64,000 nt of DNA from Gordionus sp. m RMFG-2023 (lineage: Eukaryota > Nematomorpha > Gordioida > Chordodea > Parachordodidae), in contig NC_088779.1 in the NCBI RefSeq assembly GCF_954871325.1, forward strand, positions 8,682,846-8,746,845. The letters are read 5' to 3'. Each line of letters opens with the position of its first letter. The first letter of the stretch is position 1. The translations under genes and the position numbers were made by a program. The notes under the pieces were generated by a model. It saw only the letters and a program-made list of their open reading frames with translations, was not told where the DNA came from and ran no database searches. Shown here piece by piece: positions 26,653 to 39,296 of the stretch.

Positions 26653-27778
26653 CATATGCGCAACTAGGGGGGGGGGATAAGAAAATTTCTCCCCCCCCCC
26701 CTCAGAAATTTCCCACTTTTTATGAATATCATTTTAAGCTAATAAAAAATATCCCCCTTAGTCTTCCTCACACTCCCTGACCCCCAAAAATGTATGCATA
26801 TATCTTAAACAATAATTTGAAAGAAAGAATGTAAAAGTTGATGTTTTTTTATAAAACTATTCATCATAATTTATACATTTTTCGAAAAAAGCTTTTATAT
26901 ATAAAAAAAGTGTACCATAAATGTTTTGTAACAAATGGAATATAAGCCAAAGTCAAGTTTTAAGACAAAAGTGAAATGTATTATAATTATTAAAAATAGA
27001 TAAATAAAATTACTAAATAATATAATATATAAAGTGAATAATTATAATTTATTTATCTTAATAAAAGTAAAATATAATTATAAAAACTATTGATAAAATT
27101 ATCATAAATTAAATAAAAAAATTAAAGCACAATACAAATAGTGGAATATTATATGTCGTATATTTATATCTCATTATCAATTATCATATGACAATTAAAT
27201 AATATTTACCAATATAGCAAATAAAATATTTTACAGAAAACTAGAAAATATCTTTAAAAACATTGTTGGATAAATAATATGAAAATTAATTTTTAATATT
27301 ATTTTTTATTTAAAATAAATAGATGGCGTTAAAATGCAGATAGTTGCTATATTTATTATCAAGATCACTTATAAGTAAAATTTGTTAAAATATTAACTGT
27401 AATATATTCTCTAACAGTCAAATATGTCTGTAAAAGTGGAATTTACCTAGTATTTTGTAACTAATTCTATATAGAGAAATATCAACTATATGTCTACTTA
27501 CTTTTTTATAAATAAATATCTTATACTTGTTTGGAATAAATTATTACCATGCTTTTATATTAATGCATATACAAGTAATTTATTATATTTTATATAAACT
27601 AATAAAAATATATTTTATATTTGTTCCAGGCTAATTTTTTTTATTAAAATTAACCTCCTATCTTGTAAAAATATTTTATGACTATTATAGACTAAGATAA
27701 CCCGGCGAAAGCCGGGTAAAACGGACAAAAAATTTTTAATTCCCCCCTCCCCTTAGGAGAATCTTGGCTACCCCTATA
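26653..27778 (-). mobile_element. CATAGGCGTAGCC-family TIR transposon, copy in reverse orientation
   Basis: The ends CATATGCGCAACTAGGGGGG and CTTGGCTACCCCTATA are inverted repeats, and the 8-mer CTTCGTGC flanks the element perfectly (26645-26652 and 27779-27786). The sequence is the reverse complement of the element at 40250-41366 over most of its 1.1 kb (for example GCCTGGAACAAATAT, AAGCATGGTAATAATTTATT). Just inside one end is a GC hairpin, CCCGGCGAAAGCCGGG-like. There is no coding sequence, so it is a non-autonomous DNA transposon. The 8-bp duplication points to the hAT superfamily. Confidence 0.85.
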
Positions 27779-27786
27779 CTTCGTGC

Positions 27787-28643
27787 TGCTCAGTGGCCTT
27801 ATGTCTATTTTAGAGTCTAAATGTAGTGCGGTAATGCCTAATAAATTTTTAAATAGCTCATAATTTATATACCTCTAACCTTTATTTTTGGCCCCCACCC
27901 TCTAAATATTTCAAAAATAACATATAAATCCAGTCATTGAGCTTTGCATGTATATAGGCCAGGTTGATTTTGCAGGTCTCTACATATGAGTTAAATTATA
28001 ATGTAGAATAATTAAATCTAATACATAATATTAAAATTTTAAACTTGATAAAAATTTTATTAATAAAAAGGTTGGTCATACCTAGATCTAATGAAATTAC
28101 TGACAGACTATATGTACTTGTGAGGAAGTTCATCTATCATAAAATATAATTATATTGAAAATTGTAAAATAAAAGATACACAGGATTTGATTTTATCAAT
28201 TATAGTAGCATACATACTGCTTATTTTAACAGATAAGAAATATATGTTTAAGTTCTACAAATTATAGAAATATTAGAAAAAGTTCAAATTTTATTTTTAA
28301 AAAGCAATGATTAAAAATTTAGCTAATAAAACCTACAATATAACAAATCAATTTAATTGATTAAGATTTTCACTATCCATAATATTATATATGTCAATTA
28401 AAAATATACTAACCTAATTCCAAATTATTATATTCCATATTTTCTAGTATAATAGCTATTTTAATTTACAATATATTGTCATTTAATTACGAATAATATG
28501 TTAAATCACACACTTTAAACAAACGCTTTTAACTCGATACAAATATATTTTGATAGATGCCGGAAAGTCACGTAGCAATATAACTTCGAATTTTGGACAA
28601 CCAATAAAAAAAATATATATAACACTCATTCATAATAAATCAG
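27787..28643. other. Spacer upstream of EIF2B1
   Basis: AT-rich, with no open frame or terminal repeat supported. The EIF2B1 promoter presumably lies here, but AT-rich background makes any TATA-like word uninformative. Confidence 0.5.
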
Positions 28644-31600
28644 ATGGTTGAAATAATTGCTTTAGAAAACTTTGTTAATGTTATGGATAAAGATGCGGAG
28701 ATTAATCCAGCAGTAGCTGCTATTCAAAGTCTTTTACTACTTATTAGTAAATGTGATGTTGAAACTTTGTCAGAATTGAGAGAAACACTAAAAAAGGCCA
28801 TAAACCTGATGACTAACACAGGAAAAAACGTGACATCTGTGTCATCAGGGTGTGAATTGTTTTTGCGTTTTATTACGTTAACATCTTTAGATCAACCAAA
28901 TTTTCAAGAATGTACTAAAGTGTTATTAGAGAGAGGGAAACTTTATCTTGAGAAAGTAATTATTTGAATATTTACATGTAAAAATATAAATTATCAGATT
29001 AAAAATTCCCGTCAAAAAATTGCCAAGTTATGCAATCCTTTCATTAAAGATGGTGATAGCATACTTGTACACTCCTACTCACGTGTTGTTTTGAAGGCCC
29101 TTCAAGAGGCAAAAGCTGCTAATAAACGTTTTAAAGTTTATGTCACTGAATCTGCACCAAATTTTTCAGGCAAGCAAATGATTAATGCTTTAAAAAAATC
29201 TGGAATATATCATATAATGATCTTGGATTCTGCTATTGGTTATATAATGGAAAAAGTAGATATGATACTTTTAGGTGCAGAAGGTGTTGTTGAAAATGGA
29301 GGAATAATAAATAAAATTGGTAAATATTTTATATATTGAAAATATAGTTCTTAGCAATGATTTACTAATAAGATATTTTTTTTTAATTTTAGTTTGCTAA
29401 TTATATATCCAGATTAGGATTACACTGATTTACTTTTTTTCACACCTACAACTTTCCAGTCAAAAAAACATATCGATAATTATTTCCTTTTGTAAAAAGT
29501 TTTGTTTTATATATAAAACAAAATATATGTTAAATTTTACAAAAAAATAAGTGGTATCCCATGGATTTCACTTCGAAGCATAAAAATTTTTGAATAAGAT
29601 TAGGAGAAGGGGATCATTACATTGATCACACCTTCATCTTATTAAATCAGTTTTAATCATCATAATTAATTGTAAAAATGAAATTTGAATAATCTCTGTA
29701 AAGATGTATATATAAATAATAAAGGTTCTAAAATATAATCCCTTTAATAATATTTATTCATTCAATAATCATAATTACAATCATAAGGTGAATGGTATAA
29801 ATAAAATAAAAATTCAAATAAAAAAATTTTATGGAGTATAAAAAAAATAATAACTAAACATTATTAAACTTTAAAGTATAAAATATGTAAAATCTCACGT
29901 TTTCATCTCATTTACATAACAAAATTATTTATCTAACAAAATATGCTGTCTCTGCAAAACCAATTTTCATAATCCACTAAATAATTTTGCATATAATAAA
30001 AAAATATAAATTATATAAAAAATATATTTGCAGATTACAACACCCTTCCATGTAAATTAGACCAACAATACCTCAAATGGCTCAAATTCCCTTCAAGCTT
30101 TACTCTAGTATCTCTACAAACACTAGTCTTCATTTATTTTTCATCTGTTGACTTATTTTAATCACATCATGGTTAATATTTTGTGTCCTCTAAGTTTTAA
30201 CGATGGCTGTCTGTCTTGCAATCTTAGCTTCTAATGACTGCTTGTATCAGATTACCTGCATTTACAAAGTTTATTTCTTTTTATAACAGCTTGAAATTCT
30301 TCAATCCTATCTTCTGTTGCTTCTCAACCTCTGGTAAACCATTATCTCTTTGTCTCTGTAAGCAATTGGGGATAGCTTGTACCCAATTAACGCTTGTTTT
30401 TGAACTTACGATTGTTAGTTAACGATTGTCTATCGATTTTAATCTTTCTTTAACTTTTGTTTCTTCTAAAGTCCGCCTTGAATTCTCTTGATAATTATCG
30501 TAATAAAAATGAATCTAAGCATCAAGTTTAAATTATCCTACCTGAAAGGGTTTACTGGAGTTATAATTTTTTTTAACAAAATTCCAAGCCATTCTTGTCA
30601 TAATTATTTGCAACACATTTTATTTTTGAAACTTAATTCCGTTTAGCTTTAGGCAAATAGATTTTAAACTAGAACACCCTATATAAATGATTGGTAAGCC
30701 AAATCACATTTACTCATAAATCTAAATAGCCTTTCTTTCTATGCTATTTCAAAGAAGCTGTATATACGACTAAACAGCCTAAGAAATAAGATAATCCGAC
30801 ATAGCCTAAATAATTTTATCACTTTTTCATATTATTTTTCTTAGTTTTGAACTGGAAATAAAATATCTTTTTATAATGGATAGGTATCAGAACTTTTTTA
30901 AAAAAATTTTTAGAAATGCAAATTTATTGGTTTAATTAGGTTTTTGAGAAGATATTGATGGGTGCAAAGTTTAGGCAATTATCAGCACTTCCACCTTACT
31001 CAATAAGAAAAATTATTGTGACACATAGAAAATAAATTCCCTCTTTTTTTATTTCAAAATACAAAATAACATTTCAAATCAAACCATGCAAATGTGACAC
31101 TATTTATCAATTTTTGTTATTAAGAAAATTAAACGTGCTGATCCATAAATTTTTCATTAATTTAATTCAATATCATGCCCCAATTCGATATTATTTTGAT
31201 TCACCATCTATCAACTAACGTCACAAAAAAGCAATAAATATTCTAGGCAAAAAAAATAACTAAATAAACTATGGCGTAAACAAGATTCGTTCTCTTTGCT
31301 AAGGCCATATTTAATTGCATAATTTCGTTTTCTTTAAGTCATTTTCCAGGTTTACCATGATTAGTGAACCTCCGTCTGACCCCCCTTCTCTGTTATAAAG
31401 TATATTTATTCCCCAAAGTTAATTACCTCGTTTAAAATATGGGAAATGTTTATGGCTGAATCTGAATGACTCGATCATATTTTTAGTTACTCTTTATTAA
31501 TGAAAAATATTATATAAATTAATAAAATGAAAAAAGAATAACCTTGATTGAAAATATCGGCCTGATTTTATATTTAATATTGGTACAGCCTTACCCCTCA

Positions 31601-32868
31601 TTCATAGTGTAAATTATACAAAATACACTCTATTTTGGTATACTCGGCAGCATTAAAAGTATATAAACTTCGCATTCGCGCTAACTTTGAATGCAGGGTT
31701 AAAAAAATTCATATCATCTAGAGAACTTTTAAGAAAAATTAAGAAACTCAATATAAAGATCCGTTCTTTGTTCCAAATATTATAAATGTTCGTTCAGTGT
31801 TCCTTATTTAATTGTTTTCGATTCAATTTTAGAGACATCATTACAATGTATATCTATTTAGAGTAAAATATACCGATATTGAATCTAATTATTTTTTTTC
31901 AAATATTAGTTATTCCCAAATATTATTACATTTTCCGATCAGATCCGATAAAATGGTATCTTCATTAAAAAAGATTAATATTTATGTATAAATTTAGAAC
32001 ATTTTTATTTAAAATTAAAGTATATTTTTTTTAATTTTAAAAAAATAATTTAAAATTTAAATTGGTCATGAATAATCTAAATGGGATTCTTCTATGATAG
32101 AAAGACTTAGACCAAAATGTACAATGGTTTTACTATATAAAATATATAAATGATTTTTAAACTTTTACATTGATAAATGTAACTTATAAATACATCTAAT
32201 TAATTAAAATTTCATATGATAAAATTAAAATATATTAAATATGTAAAACGAAAATCTGATTAATGATATCGTATTAGTAATCAACCAATATAAATTTGAT
32301 ATAGGCAATATCGGATTGGTCTCTAAAAAGGTATTATACCTCTAATTTACAGATATTCAAAATTTAACTTCCACATTTGCAAATTAATTAGAAAATTTAA
32401 ACATTTAACATGCCGTTTTACCATCTAGTGTTAAAATTCTAATATTATAATTTGCGTGATCTAGGATGCATTAACAATTATTATTATAAAAATAATAACG
32501 AACAAACAGGCTCTTACACCATCGCCTTAGTAGCAAAGACATACAATAAACGACTTTACGTGTGCGTTGAGAGCTTTAAATTTGTTCGTCTTTACCCGCT
32601 TAACCAACGAGACATACCCGACCATTTCAAATACTCCCCCGATATTCTTAAAAACGATCTATGCGAAAAAAGTATATCGCCTACAATTACAAATAACGAT
32701 AACTACGAGGAGAATGGCACTATTACCCATTTTAACAATAATTGTTTCGAATCGGCTCACCCTGCTGTTGATTATACTCCGCCTCAATACATAACGCTAC
32801 TCTTTACCGATTTAGGGATTCTTACTCCCTCGGCAGTCAGTGACGAACTTATAAAATTATATTCATGA
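28644..32868 (+). CDS. EIF2B1: Translation initiation factor eIF2B subunit alpha
   Basis: This is the regulatory alpha subunit of eIF2B, the cytosolic guanine-nucleotide exchange factor for eIF2. In the known family the alpha dimer nucleates the decamer and senses phosphorylated eIF2. Exons by hand splicing are 28644-28955, 28998-29319 and 32510-32868. They total 993 bases, 330 residues (human protein 305). Exon 1 carries the helical N-terminus ([18 protein letters not shown]). Exon 2 has [32 protein letters not shown] and [16 protein letters not shown], a signature of this family. Exon 3 has [20 protein letters not shown] and ends [20 protein letters not shown]. Introns are 42 nt (GTAATT...CAG) and 3190 nt (GTAAAT...CAG), and both keep the frame. 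About 25 extra residues sit before the PAVDYTPP segment. Exon 3 uses many more C/G-ending codons (about 38%) than exons 1-2 (about 22%). The gene is convergent with NOC4L. Identity is secure; splice sites are unverified by transcripts. Confidence 0.93.
30080..30500 (-). pseudogene. Unidentified coding-like remnant in EIF2B1 intron 2
   Basis: The minus strand shows [20 protein letters not shown] (about 30490-30430) and, in the same frame after a stop, [20 protein letters not shown] (about 30390-30330) followed by a charged tail. The composition is protein-like and unlike the AT-rich intron. I do not recognise the family; a decayed mobile-element protein is the simplest reading. It is antisense to EIF2B1 and has no start or splice evidence. 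Confidence 0.25.
31859..32344. mobile_element. Probable MITE with CGATATT/AATATCG subterminal words
   Basis: The left side TAGAGTAAAATATACCGATA and the right side GAGACCAATCC...TATTATACCTCTA form imperfect inverted ends (TAGAGGTATAATACC in reverse). Inside, CCGATC, ATATCG and CGGATTGG words recur, as in the nested hAT at 8241-9043. It lies in EIF2B1 intron 2 just upstream of exon 3. No target duplication was recognised. Confidence 0.4.
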
Positions 32869-33446
32869 GAGCACTTGGTAAAGGGTAATATAATTGAAAT
32901 TGCATTCGAAAAAAAGTGGCAAGCGTATATAATACAAATTGTATATATATTTATTTATTAATAAAAATGGACGTGTAATATTTATTATACTTCCCCGTTG
33001 TTGTATGTTGCATTTTATAAATTTAATAATAATAAAATAGTATTCAACTAAAATGTATAATAATTAGCTAATATCTATTCAAAAACATTTTTATATACAA
33101 GAGAAAGTTTTCATAATTTCGTATTCCCATTAAAAACAAATTTACATCACTTCATACTATATTAAATCGTTTTCACAGGATTTTTTGACAATAAGATATC
33201 GTTTTTGTATATCTAAATAAAGTTTAATAAGATTTAATATAAAATAAGGAATAAAAAATAAAAATTTATATTTTTTTGTATAACTAAATCGTCAAAAGAT
33301 TTAATCTACAGAATAATATTTTTTTAAAAACACTATAAAATAAAATCTTAAATCCTAATCCTGTGATCAATTTTTAACTAGTCATATTCGTGTTACGGGG
33401 AAAAAAGTATAATGATTGGAGTCATGGGATCAAAAATTTGTATTTA
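32869..33446. other. Spacer between the convergent EIF2B1 and NOC4L stop codons
   Basis: This 578-base stretch separates the two stop codons and must hold both 3' untranslated regions and polyadenylation sites. AATAAA occurs at 33031-33036 on the plus strand, but such words are common in this AT-rich DNA and I do not assign it as the signal. Confidence 0.5.
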
Positions 33447-36400
33447 TTAAAATATCATATTCTTTATCTCATTATATATCAACATTTTTTTTATTGCTGC
33501 TCTTTTCAAACAATAACATGATAGACTTCTTGACATGTCCGGGCTATTTGTTAAATATGATTTTAATTGCTCTTCAATTATTGCAAGAAATTTTTTTTTA
33601 TTATTATACATATATAGAAAGAGATAATTACAAACTTGATAATCGTTAGTTTCAAAGTAAACTTCTAAATCCACCTCTTTCAACTCATTCATACTCGAAT
33701 CAATCTTCGATTTACATAATTGTTGCATTAAATTGTTGGCTAATCGTCTAACAGTGGCAGAATGATGACAAGTCAGGGTAGATAATTCCCAGAGAGGATA
33801 TTCGGTAGAATTGTTTTGATTTAAAATTCTTGCTTCTTCGACAAGAAACGTATCTAAAATACAGGAAGAGAATGCAATATACTATAAAATCTGATATGTA
33901 TTTAAAGGGAAGAAAGGTCACGTGCTATACCCTTGACTTTACCATATTTCGAAATTTCCGAAATATACCACAATAATTTCATAAAAAAACATTATTTTGA
34001 TATAAAAATATGTTTTATGCCCAAAAAAACGACATTTCTAGCTAGAAATTTAATTCCCACTTTCTATTTTATCTCTTGTTTTTAAATTTAATATGTTCAA
34101 CCTGATAAACGATAAAAAGAATTAACATTTAAGATATCATATTAGCTAATTTGTATAAATTTTAAAATGATAAGAAAAAATTTAAGAAATCTACCATAAT
34201 CGAATAATTTTTATCTGGCAACCCTGGTTGGGCACCTTGTTGATTTATTATTATTTTATTTAAAGCAATAAACCCTCCTAAAATCTTATAGTAAAAAAAT
34301 GTATTAAACGAAAATTCTAACCCAATAAATCAATATTTTTGGCCTCGATTAAATTTTTAGTAGTGTCGCTAAAGTGATCCATAAACATTTTTTTCTGGCA
34401 TTCCGGATGTCGCGACAGTAAATTTTTGATGAGACCCAAACTAAGGCATACGAGGGAAGAGCTAAGTCCGCAAGTGACCAGGAGGCGACAAAGTTTCTTG
34501 ACGAATGCGCATATTATGTAGCTGGGTATATGCCTTAAAAGGGTAACATGTTTTATCTCAGTAAAATGGTCATTGATTAAAATAGCAGATCTTTATAAAA
34601 CTTCCTTCTAGAGGTGTTAACTTTATAACATTTTGTTATACGAAGTTATTTTTAGGAAAAAAAAATATTTAAAAATATATGAATTTTTTTTTAGGTGAGG
34701 AGTAATTCTTGAGTAATACAGATGTCTCGTTAATTGAGTTAAATTAAAATAGATATTAGCCAAAATTTTATTTGCTAGTTTTTAAAAAAGAGAGGAGTAA
34801 TTGTTTAAAATTAGTCGTGCTACGAAATCAACCAATATTTTACTTAAATTAAAAAATATTTAAATCCCTTAAAAGGTTAGAATATAATTCATCATATATT
34901 TTAAAAAATTAAATATAAACGTTGAATTAAGGAACATATCTAGGGATTGGAAAAATTTACGACGATATAGTAAATCAGAATCCGTTAAATGCATGGTATC
35001 AGCTGTGAGTAATGAATATAATTTGCCGTAAAAATCAGGGTATTCTAATCCACATTGCTGCATCAGGAGAAAAATACTATTAAGACAGGAGATAGGTATT
35101 TGGCTCGAATGTACCATCACGATATCTATTTATTTATTTTAGAAATTTAAATTAGATTTTAAATAAGAGGTATACCGATATTTTTCAATGGAGATCATAA
35201 GTAATTTAAAATATAAATAGCAAATGCCGTTTTGGAAAATTTTCAGTGATACAGGATGCCTGGGGCAATTTGAACAATATATGAAATTGGGGACTAGATA
35301 TTAGATGTCTGCATTCGATAGGTTTTTAGCCTGCCCGCCCATACTTCAGACCGTCGTAGTCAGGCTTTCTTAAATATTTTCAACGTTGGGCGGGTTAAAA
35401 AAATTTATAGGTAATGGGCGGACGGGTTTTAAAAAATATAAATAATGGGCAGGCGTGGGCGGGTGAATTTTTACAATTTTTCAGGCGAAATGAGCAGAAA
35501 GGACTTATTTTTTAAAAATAATAGTTTTATTTTATAATATTGCATATTATATGTGCTTAATTAAAAATATATCAAAATAAATAAAGAGCCAAACCAGCCA
35601 TTAAAATAATTTTTAAACATTAGGCGGGTGGGATAAATAAAATTTTAGATAAATGTACGGGCGGGCGGGTCAATATTTTTAAACAAATTATAAATAAGCG
35701 GGCAGGAGAGTAAAAAAAATAACGGGTGGGCGGGTTCTTACCTCTACTAGCGATTCTCATTTTCAAATTAATCACATATACGCCATTAAATTACTACTTT
35801 TTGAATTATTAGATTTAAAACTCTCGATGGTGATTTTTTCCAGAAGGTGATTCTGGCTTAAAAAATCGGTTCCACTTCCGGATCCTAGATTTGATGGGTT
35901 GGCAAAGGTTAGGATTTTTTTTATTTATATAAAGTTCTATAATATAATAAAAATATTTTATATATATGTCCTGGGTAAAAATAATCCATGAGAATAAGTT
36001 ATTAATTAAACACACATTCATTTTATTATATTAAACATATGTGTTTGTGTGAAATTTATAAATGATTGTTAAATAAAACTATAAAGGATTGGCTAAAAAA
36101 AATACATCATCAAATATGATTATCAATGTTCAAGGTATTAGTTTTCGCGTTTTATTATTAATATTATTTTGATATTATTATTTTTAATTTATTAGAAAAA
36201 TCGATGTTGTAAAATAGTATAATATGATTAGTTTTAGTTTCGTCTTTTTTAGAAAAAATAAATATCAACACAAAATTTTATCATATCTTTTATTTTCAAA
36301 AACAAAACTAAATCATATTAATATTTTACAACATCGATTTTAATAATACAAAAATAATAATCAATAATAATAATATCAAAATAATATTAATAATATAACG

Positions 36401-39296
36401 CGAACACTAATATCTAGAACACCTCCCTTATTTTTCAGAGGTATTCTTAGACAACTACAAATATATATTATATACATTAAATATTAAAAAAAACTATCAT
36501 ACTACAAATAAAACAAACAATATTATTATGATGTATATAAACATTATTTGTATAAAAAAAATTATTTATCATTCACTTCATTTAAAGAAGCTAACACTGC
36601 AAAATTTTCTTGGACATCTTCAGTCACGATATTATTCTTTCATATTACGGGTCTCCTCAGTAGTTTTTGAATATATACTTTCCTCATCGCCATCTTTCTT
36701 ACATTAAAATCTTTATTATTATCAACAGGCAGTCTCTTGATCATCACATTATGAGGAAAAATATTCAGAGTTAAAGAGTAATTTCTTTGCGCATTTGAAT
36801 TTAGAAGAATGAGCTGTAATATTAGAATGGACATACAAATTGTTCAGGCAATGCGTTGCTTTGTGATTTTCAATTCCACAAGAATAACAAATTAACGAAA
36901 ATTGAAATTGTTGTCTACAACTGGTCTCGAAATTTTTTTTAAAAAAGTTTTGCCGGCCCGGCCCGAACCCGAAGTTTTTTTAAAAAGTTTTGCCGGATGT
37001 TATATATAATGCAAAAAAAATTTATTTTTTTCCGAATGGCATCATTTGTTTTTTTATCAAGTTCTAACCAGGCCTTTCCAAGAGGACTATCGCTCTGTAC
37101 TTCATTGATTTGTACAACGGTTATTATTAAGCTTTACATAGTGAGTATCCATCAAACAAAAATAACTTAATTTAATTTAGAAATTAATTTACAAATTTTC
37201 AAAAACAGTTTAGCTATCTTATATGATATCAAATATTTAGAAAAAACAGACCCTCATATTAGTTTTGGGGAAGAGTAAATTAAACGAATTTGTTTATGAC
37301 TGAATCTTGATTTAATATGGATTTTGCAATAAATGTGATGATTAAATATGTTGATGATAATAATGAATCTAATATATGCCCCTGAGATTTGAAAGAGTTC
37401 AAAATTGTATTAACACAATTCTGGGCAGTATTGCAGAATGCGTGCAGCTTTAACCTTATGAATGTAATTATGACAGATTTGCTTGCAAGACTTATGATAA
37501 AGCATATTTCTGGTTTAATGATGATAAATGTTAGGCCTACTCTAAGTCATTGTAATTATTCTCAATATATTAAAAAGTGGCTGACAAGTCATAGATCTGC
37601 AAACGATAACCAATCAAGGAAGTTAGAAGCTAATATTATAAAAGATTCCTTATAGCAAATATTGTAGTTTATTATCACCTTTTGTTGATCTAATCTGATA
37701 TAGTATCATTATTTATATAATTATGAAATGTATTCTAAAAAAATTATGTCATTTTTTTGGCAATATATATTTTTGCAATATATTTCAATTTTTATATATC
37801 TTTCTAAATAACATAATATAATGTATATTATGAGAAATGATAAACTATTTAAAAAATTAATTTTAAAAAAAAATTTAGAAAAACAAAAATCCTGTATTTT
37901 TTGCCAATTTTAGCACACGCCATACTATTTTTTTTAGAATAATAGCATGCCCCCACCACCAATTTTAGGACAATACTAAATATAAATAAACTAGCCATAG
38001 AAAAAATATTAAACAAATTTATATTATATAATATTTATAAACTTGAATCAAAAGAACGCATCAAAAAATCAGAGAGGAGCAATGGTTTTTCAATAAATGG
38101 CACTATTTTAGTGTCTAATATTCGTAGGAGCTTTGTATATATTTTTACATCAAGCTAATATAGTATGGGGGTGGGGGATAAAGTAATATAAAGCAAAATA
38201 AACTAAATTCTGTAGTAAATAAAAATATTACCTGGCAATTTTCTAGATATTTTAACCAAATTTTTGACAATAATTGTTTATAACAACCAACTGTAATTCC
38301 ATTTTTTCTTTTAATATCCAATACATTTTCATTTTCATCAATGCCTGTAAAGGGGAGATTTACATTAAGAACCTCTATTTCAACATTAACATTTATGATT
38401 TCAGTATCTTCTTTATTAAAATAAAGTGGAGAAACAATGTGATACAACTTGGTACCTTTATTATTATACTCTTTGATATATATATTATATTTTTAAAAAA
38501 AATATAAAGATTACTTTGACTTAAGGAAGTTATAACTATCAAAAGTGAATACATATTTAAAACAAAATGTTTCTTAGTTTTCAATATAGTGTCTGTATTA
38601 TCTGCAGATGATATTATATTCAATGTTGACTTTAAAATGTGATATCTTATATCAGCATATTGTAAAAAATATTTTATCTGTGGTATAACTTCCTCCCTGA
38701 ATTCTGAGGAGTTCATACTCAAAAGGCTTTTTAAAATTTCCTATATTATAGATTTGGATAAGATAATTTAATTATATTCAATTTACATATAATATTTTGC
38801 CTTTATTAATATTCTTTTTAAATATAATGTTGTATTGATTTTCAATAAAATGTACATCAAATACTACTCTAAAGATCATATTCTACAAAAATATAACATA
38901 GATAACCAAATTTACCAATTGTTTATAATTATTTTTAGGAATTAGATTTATTATAACATTTATAAATTCCAGATAACGTGTTGTAATCCAAGATGTAAAT
39001 TTTTCGCCAATATCTTTTCATAAGCATATTTATATGATAATAATTAATTTAAAACCTGTATTATTAGTTTTAATATTATCAAATTGAGTTTTTAATAGGT
39101 GTTTTAAAACTTCAAATATTCCATTTATATAAATTGGAATGTTTCCATCCTCGATATCCTAAAACAACGTATACTAAAGATAAATGTAAATATATACTTT
39201 TAAGTCTAACAAATCCACAATCAAATTAGCGTTCTTGATATCATCTTTAATGAGCATAAGTTTTTGGGAAAATTCTCGCTGAAACAGATTATCCAT
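33447..39296 (-). CDS. NOC4L: Nucleolar complex protein 4 (Noc4), ribosome biogenesis
   Basis: Noc4 works in the nucleolus, with Nop14 in yeast, in maturation and export of the small ribosomal subunit. Ten exons were placed: 39198-39296, 39056-39158, 38916-39013, 38787-38882, 38515-38740, 38232-38455, 38043-38154, 34921-35125, 34322-34533 and 33447-33853. They total 1782 bases, 593 residues (human 516). Family blocks appear in order: VIPQIKYFLQYADIRYHILK, YKQLLSKIWLKYLENC, KIVPFIEKPLLLSDFLMRSF, GLEYPDFYGKLYSLLTA, YRRKFFQSLDMFLNSTHIPS, LIKNLLSRHPEC and EYPLWELSTLTCHHSATVRR. Introns 1-6 are 39, 42, 33, 46, 59 and 77 nt. Intron 7 is 2917 nt and full of repeats; introns 8 and 9 are 387 and 468 nt. 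Exons 8-10 are much richer in C/G-ending codons (exon 9 about 47%) than exon 5 (about 24%). A stop directly precedes the open frame, so ATG 39296 is the start. The tail after EVYFET is longer than usual, and the true end could be spliced. Confidence 0.92.
35319..35746. mobile_element. GGGCGGGT-type hAT MITE in NOC4L intron 7
   Basis: The segment begins TAGGTTTTTAGCCTGCCCGCCC and ends GGGTGGGCGGGTTCTTACCTCTA, with inverted, G/C-rich ends. Words GGGCGGGT, GGGCAGGCGTGGGCGGG and GGGCGGGCGGGTCAA repeat throughout on an AT-rich background. The same words frame the hAT derivative at 51034-51988. No coding sequence is present. It lies about 200 bases from NOC4L exon 8, inside intron 7. Confidence 0.6.
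36138..36410. mobile_element. Long-TIR palindromic MITE in NOC4L intron 7
   Basis: Arms of about 120 bases are inverted copies: left TTAGTTTTCGCGTTTTATTA and right TAATATAACGCGAACACTAA at the tips, with AAAATCGATGTTGTAAAAT and ATTTTACAACATCGATTTT near the centre. The element is flanked by TA on both sides, as expected for a Tc1/mariner-type target site. There is no coding sequence. As RNA, in either orientation, it would fold into one long hairpin within the NOC4L pre-mRNA. Confidence 0.8.
36560..36960 (-). pseudogene. Zinc-knuckle-bearing fossil fragment
   Basis: The minus strand carries CYSCGIENHKATHC (about 36890-36850), an exact CX2CX4HX4C zinc knuckle of the kind found in retroelement Gag proteins and some RNA-binding host proteins. 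Adjacent coding-like sequence extends on both sides but is broken. It lies in NOC4L intron 7 next to a GGCCGGGCCGG-containing repeat. I treat it as a fossil of a mobile element of uncertain family and cannot place its ends. Confidence 0.35.
37389..37655 (+). other. Unidentified open frame in NOC4L intron 7
   Basis: An 88-codon open frame, antisense to NOC4L, ends with a protein-like stretch (CNYSQYIKKWLTSHRSANDN). It lacks an ATG at its beginning; the first internal ATG is in MNVIMTDLL. No family is recognised. It may be a decayed mobile-element exon or chance. Confidence 0.2.

Noticed and set aside
33416-33649. Plus-strand open frame of 77 codons
   Set aside because: Antisense shadow of the last NOC4L exon.
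38274-38507. Plus-strand open frame of 77 codons
   Set aside because: Antisense shadow of NOC4L exon 6 and adjacent intron.
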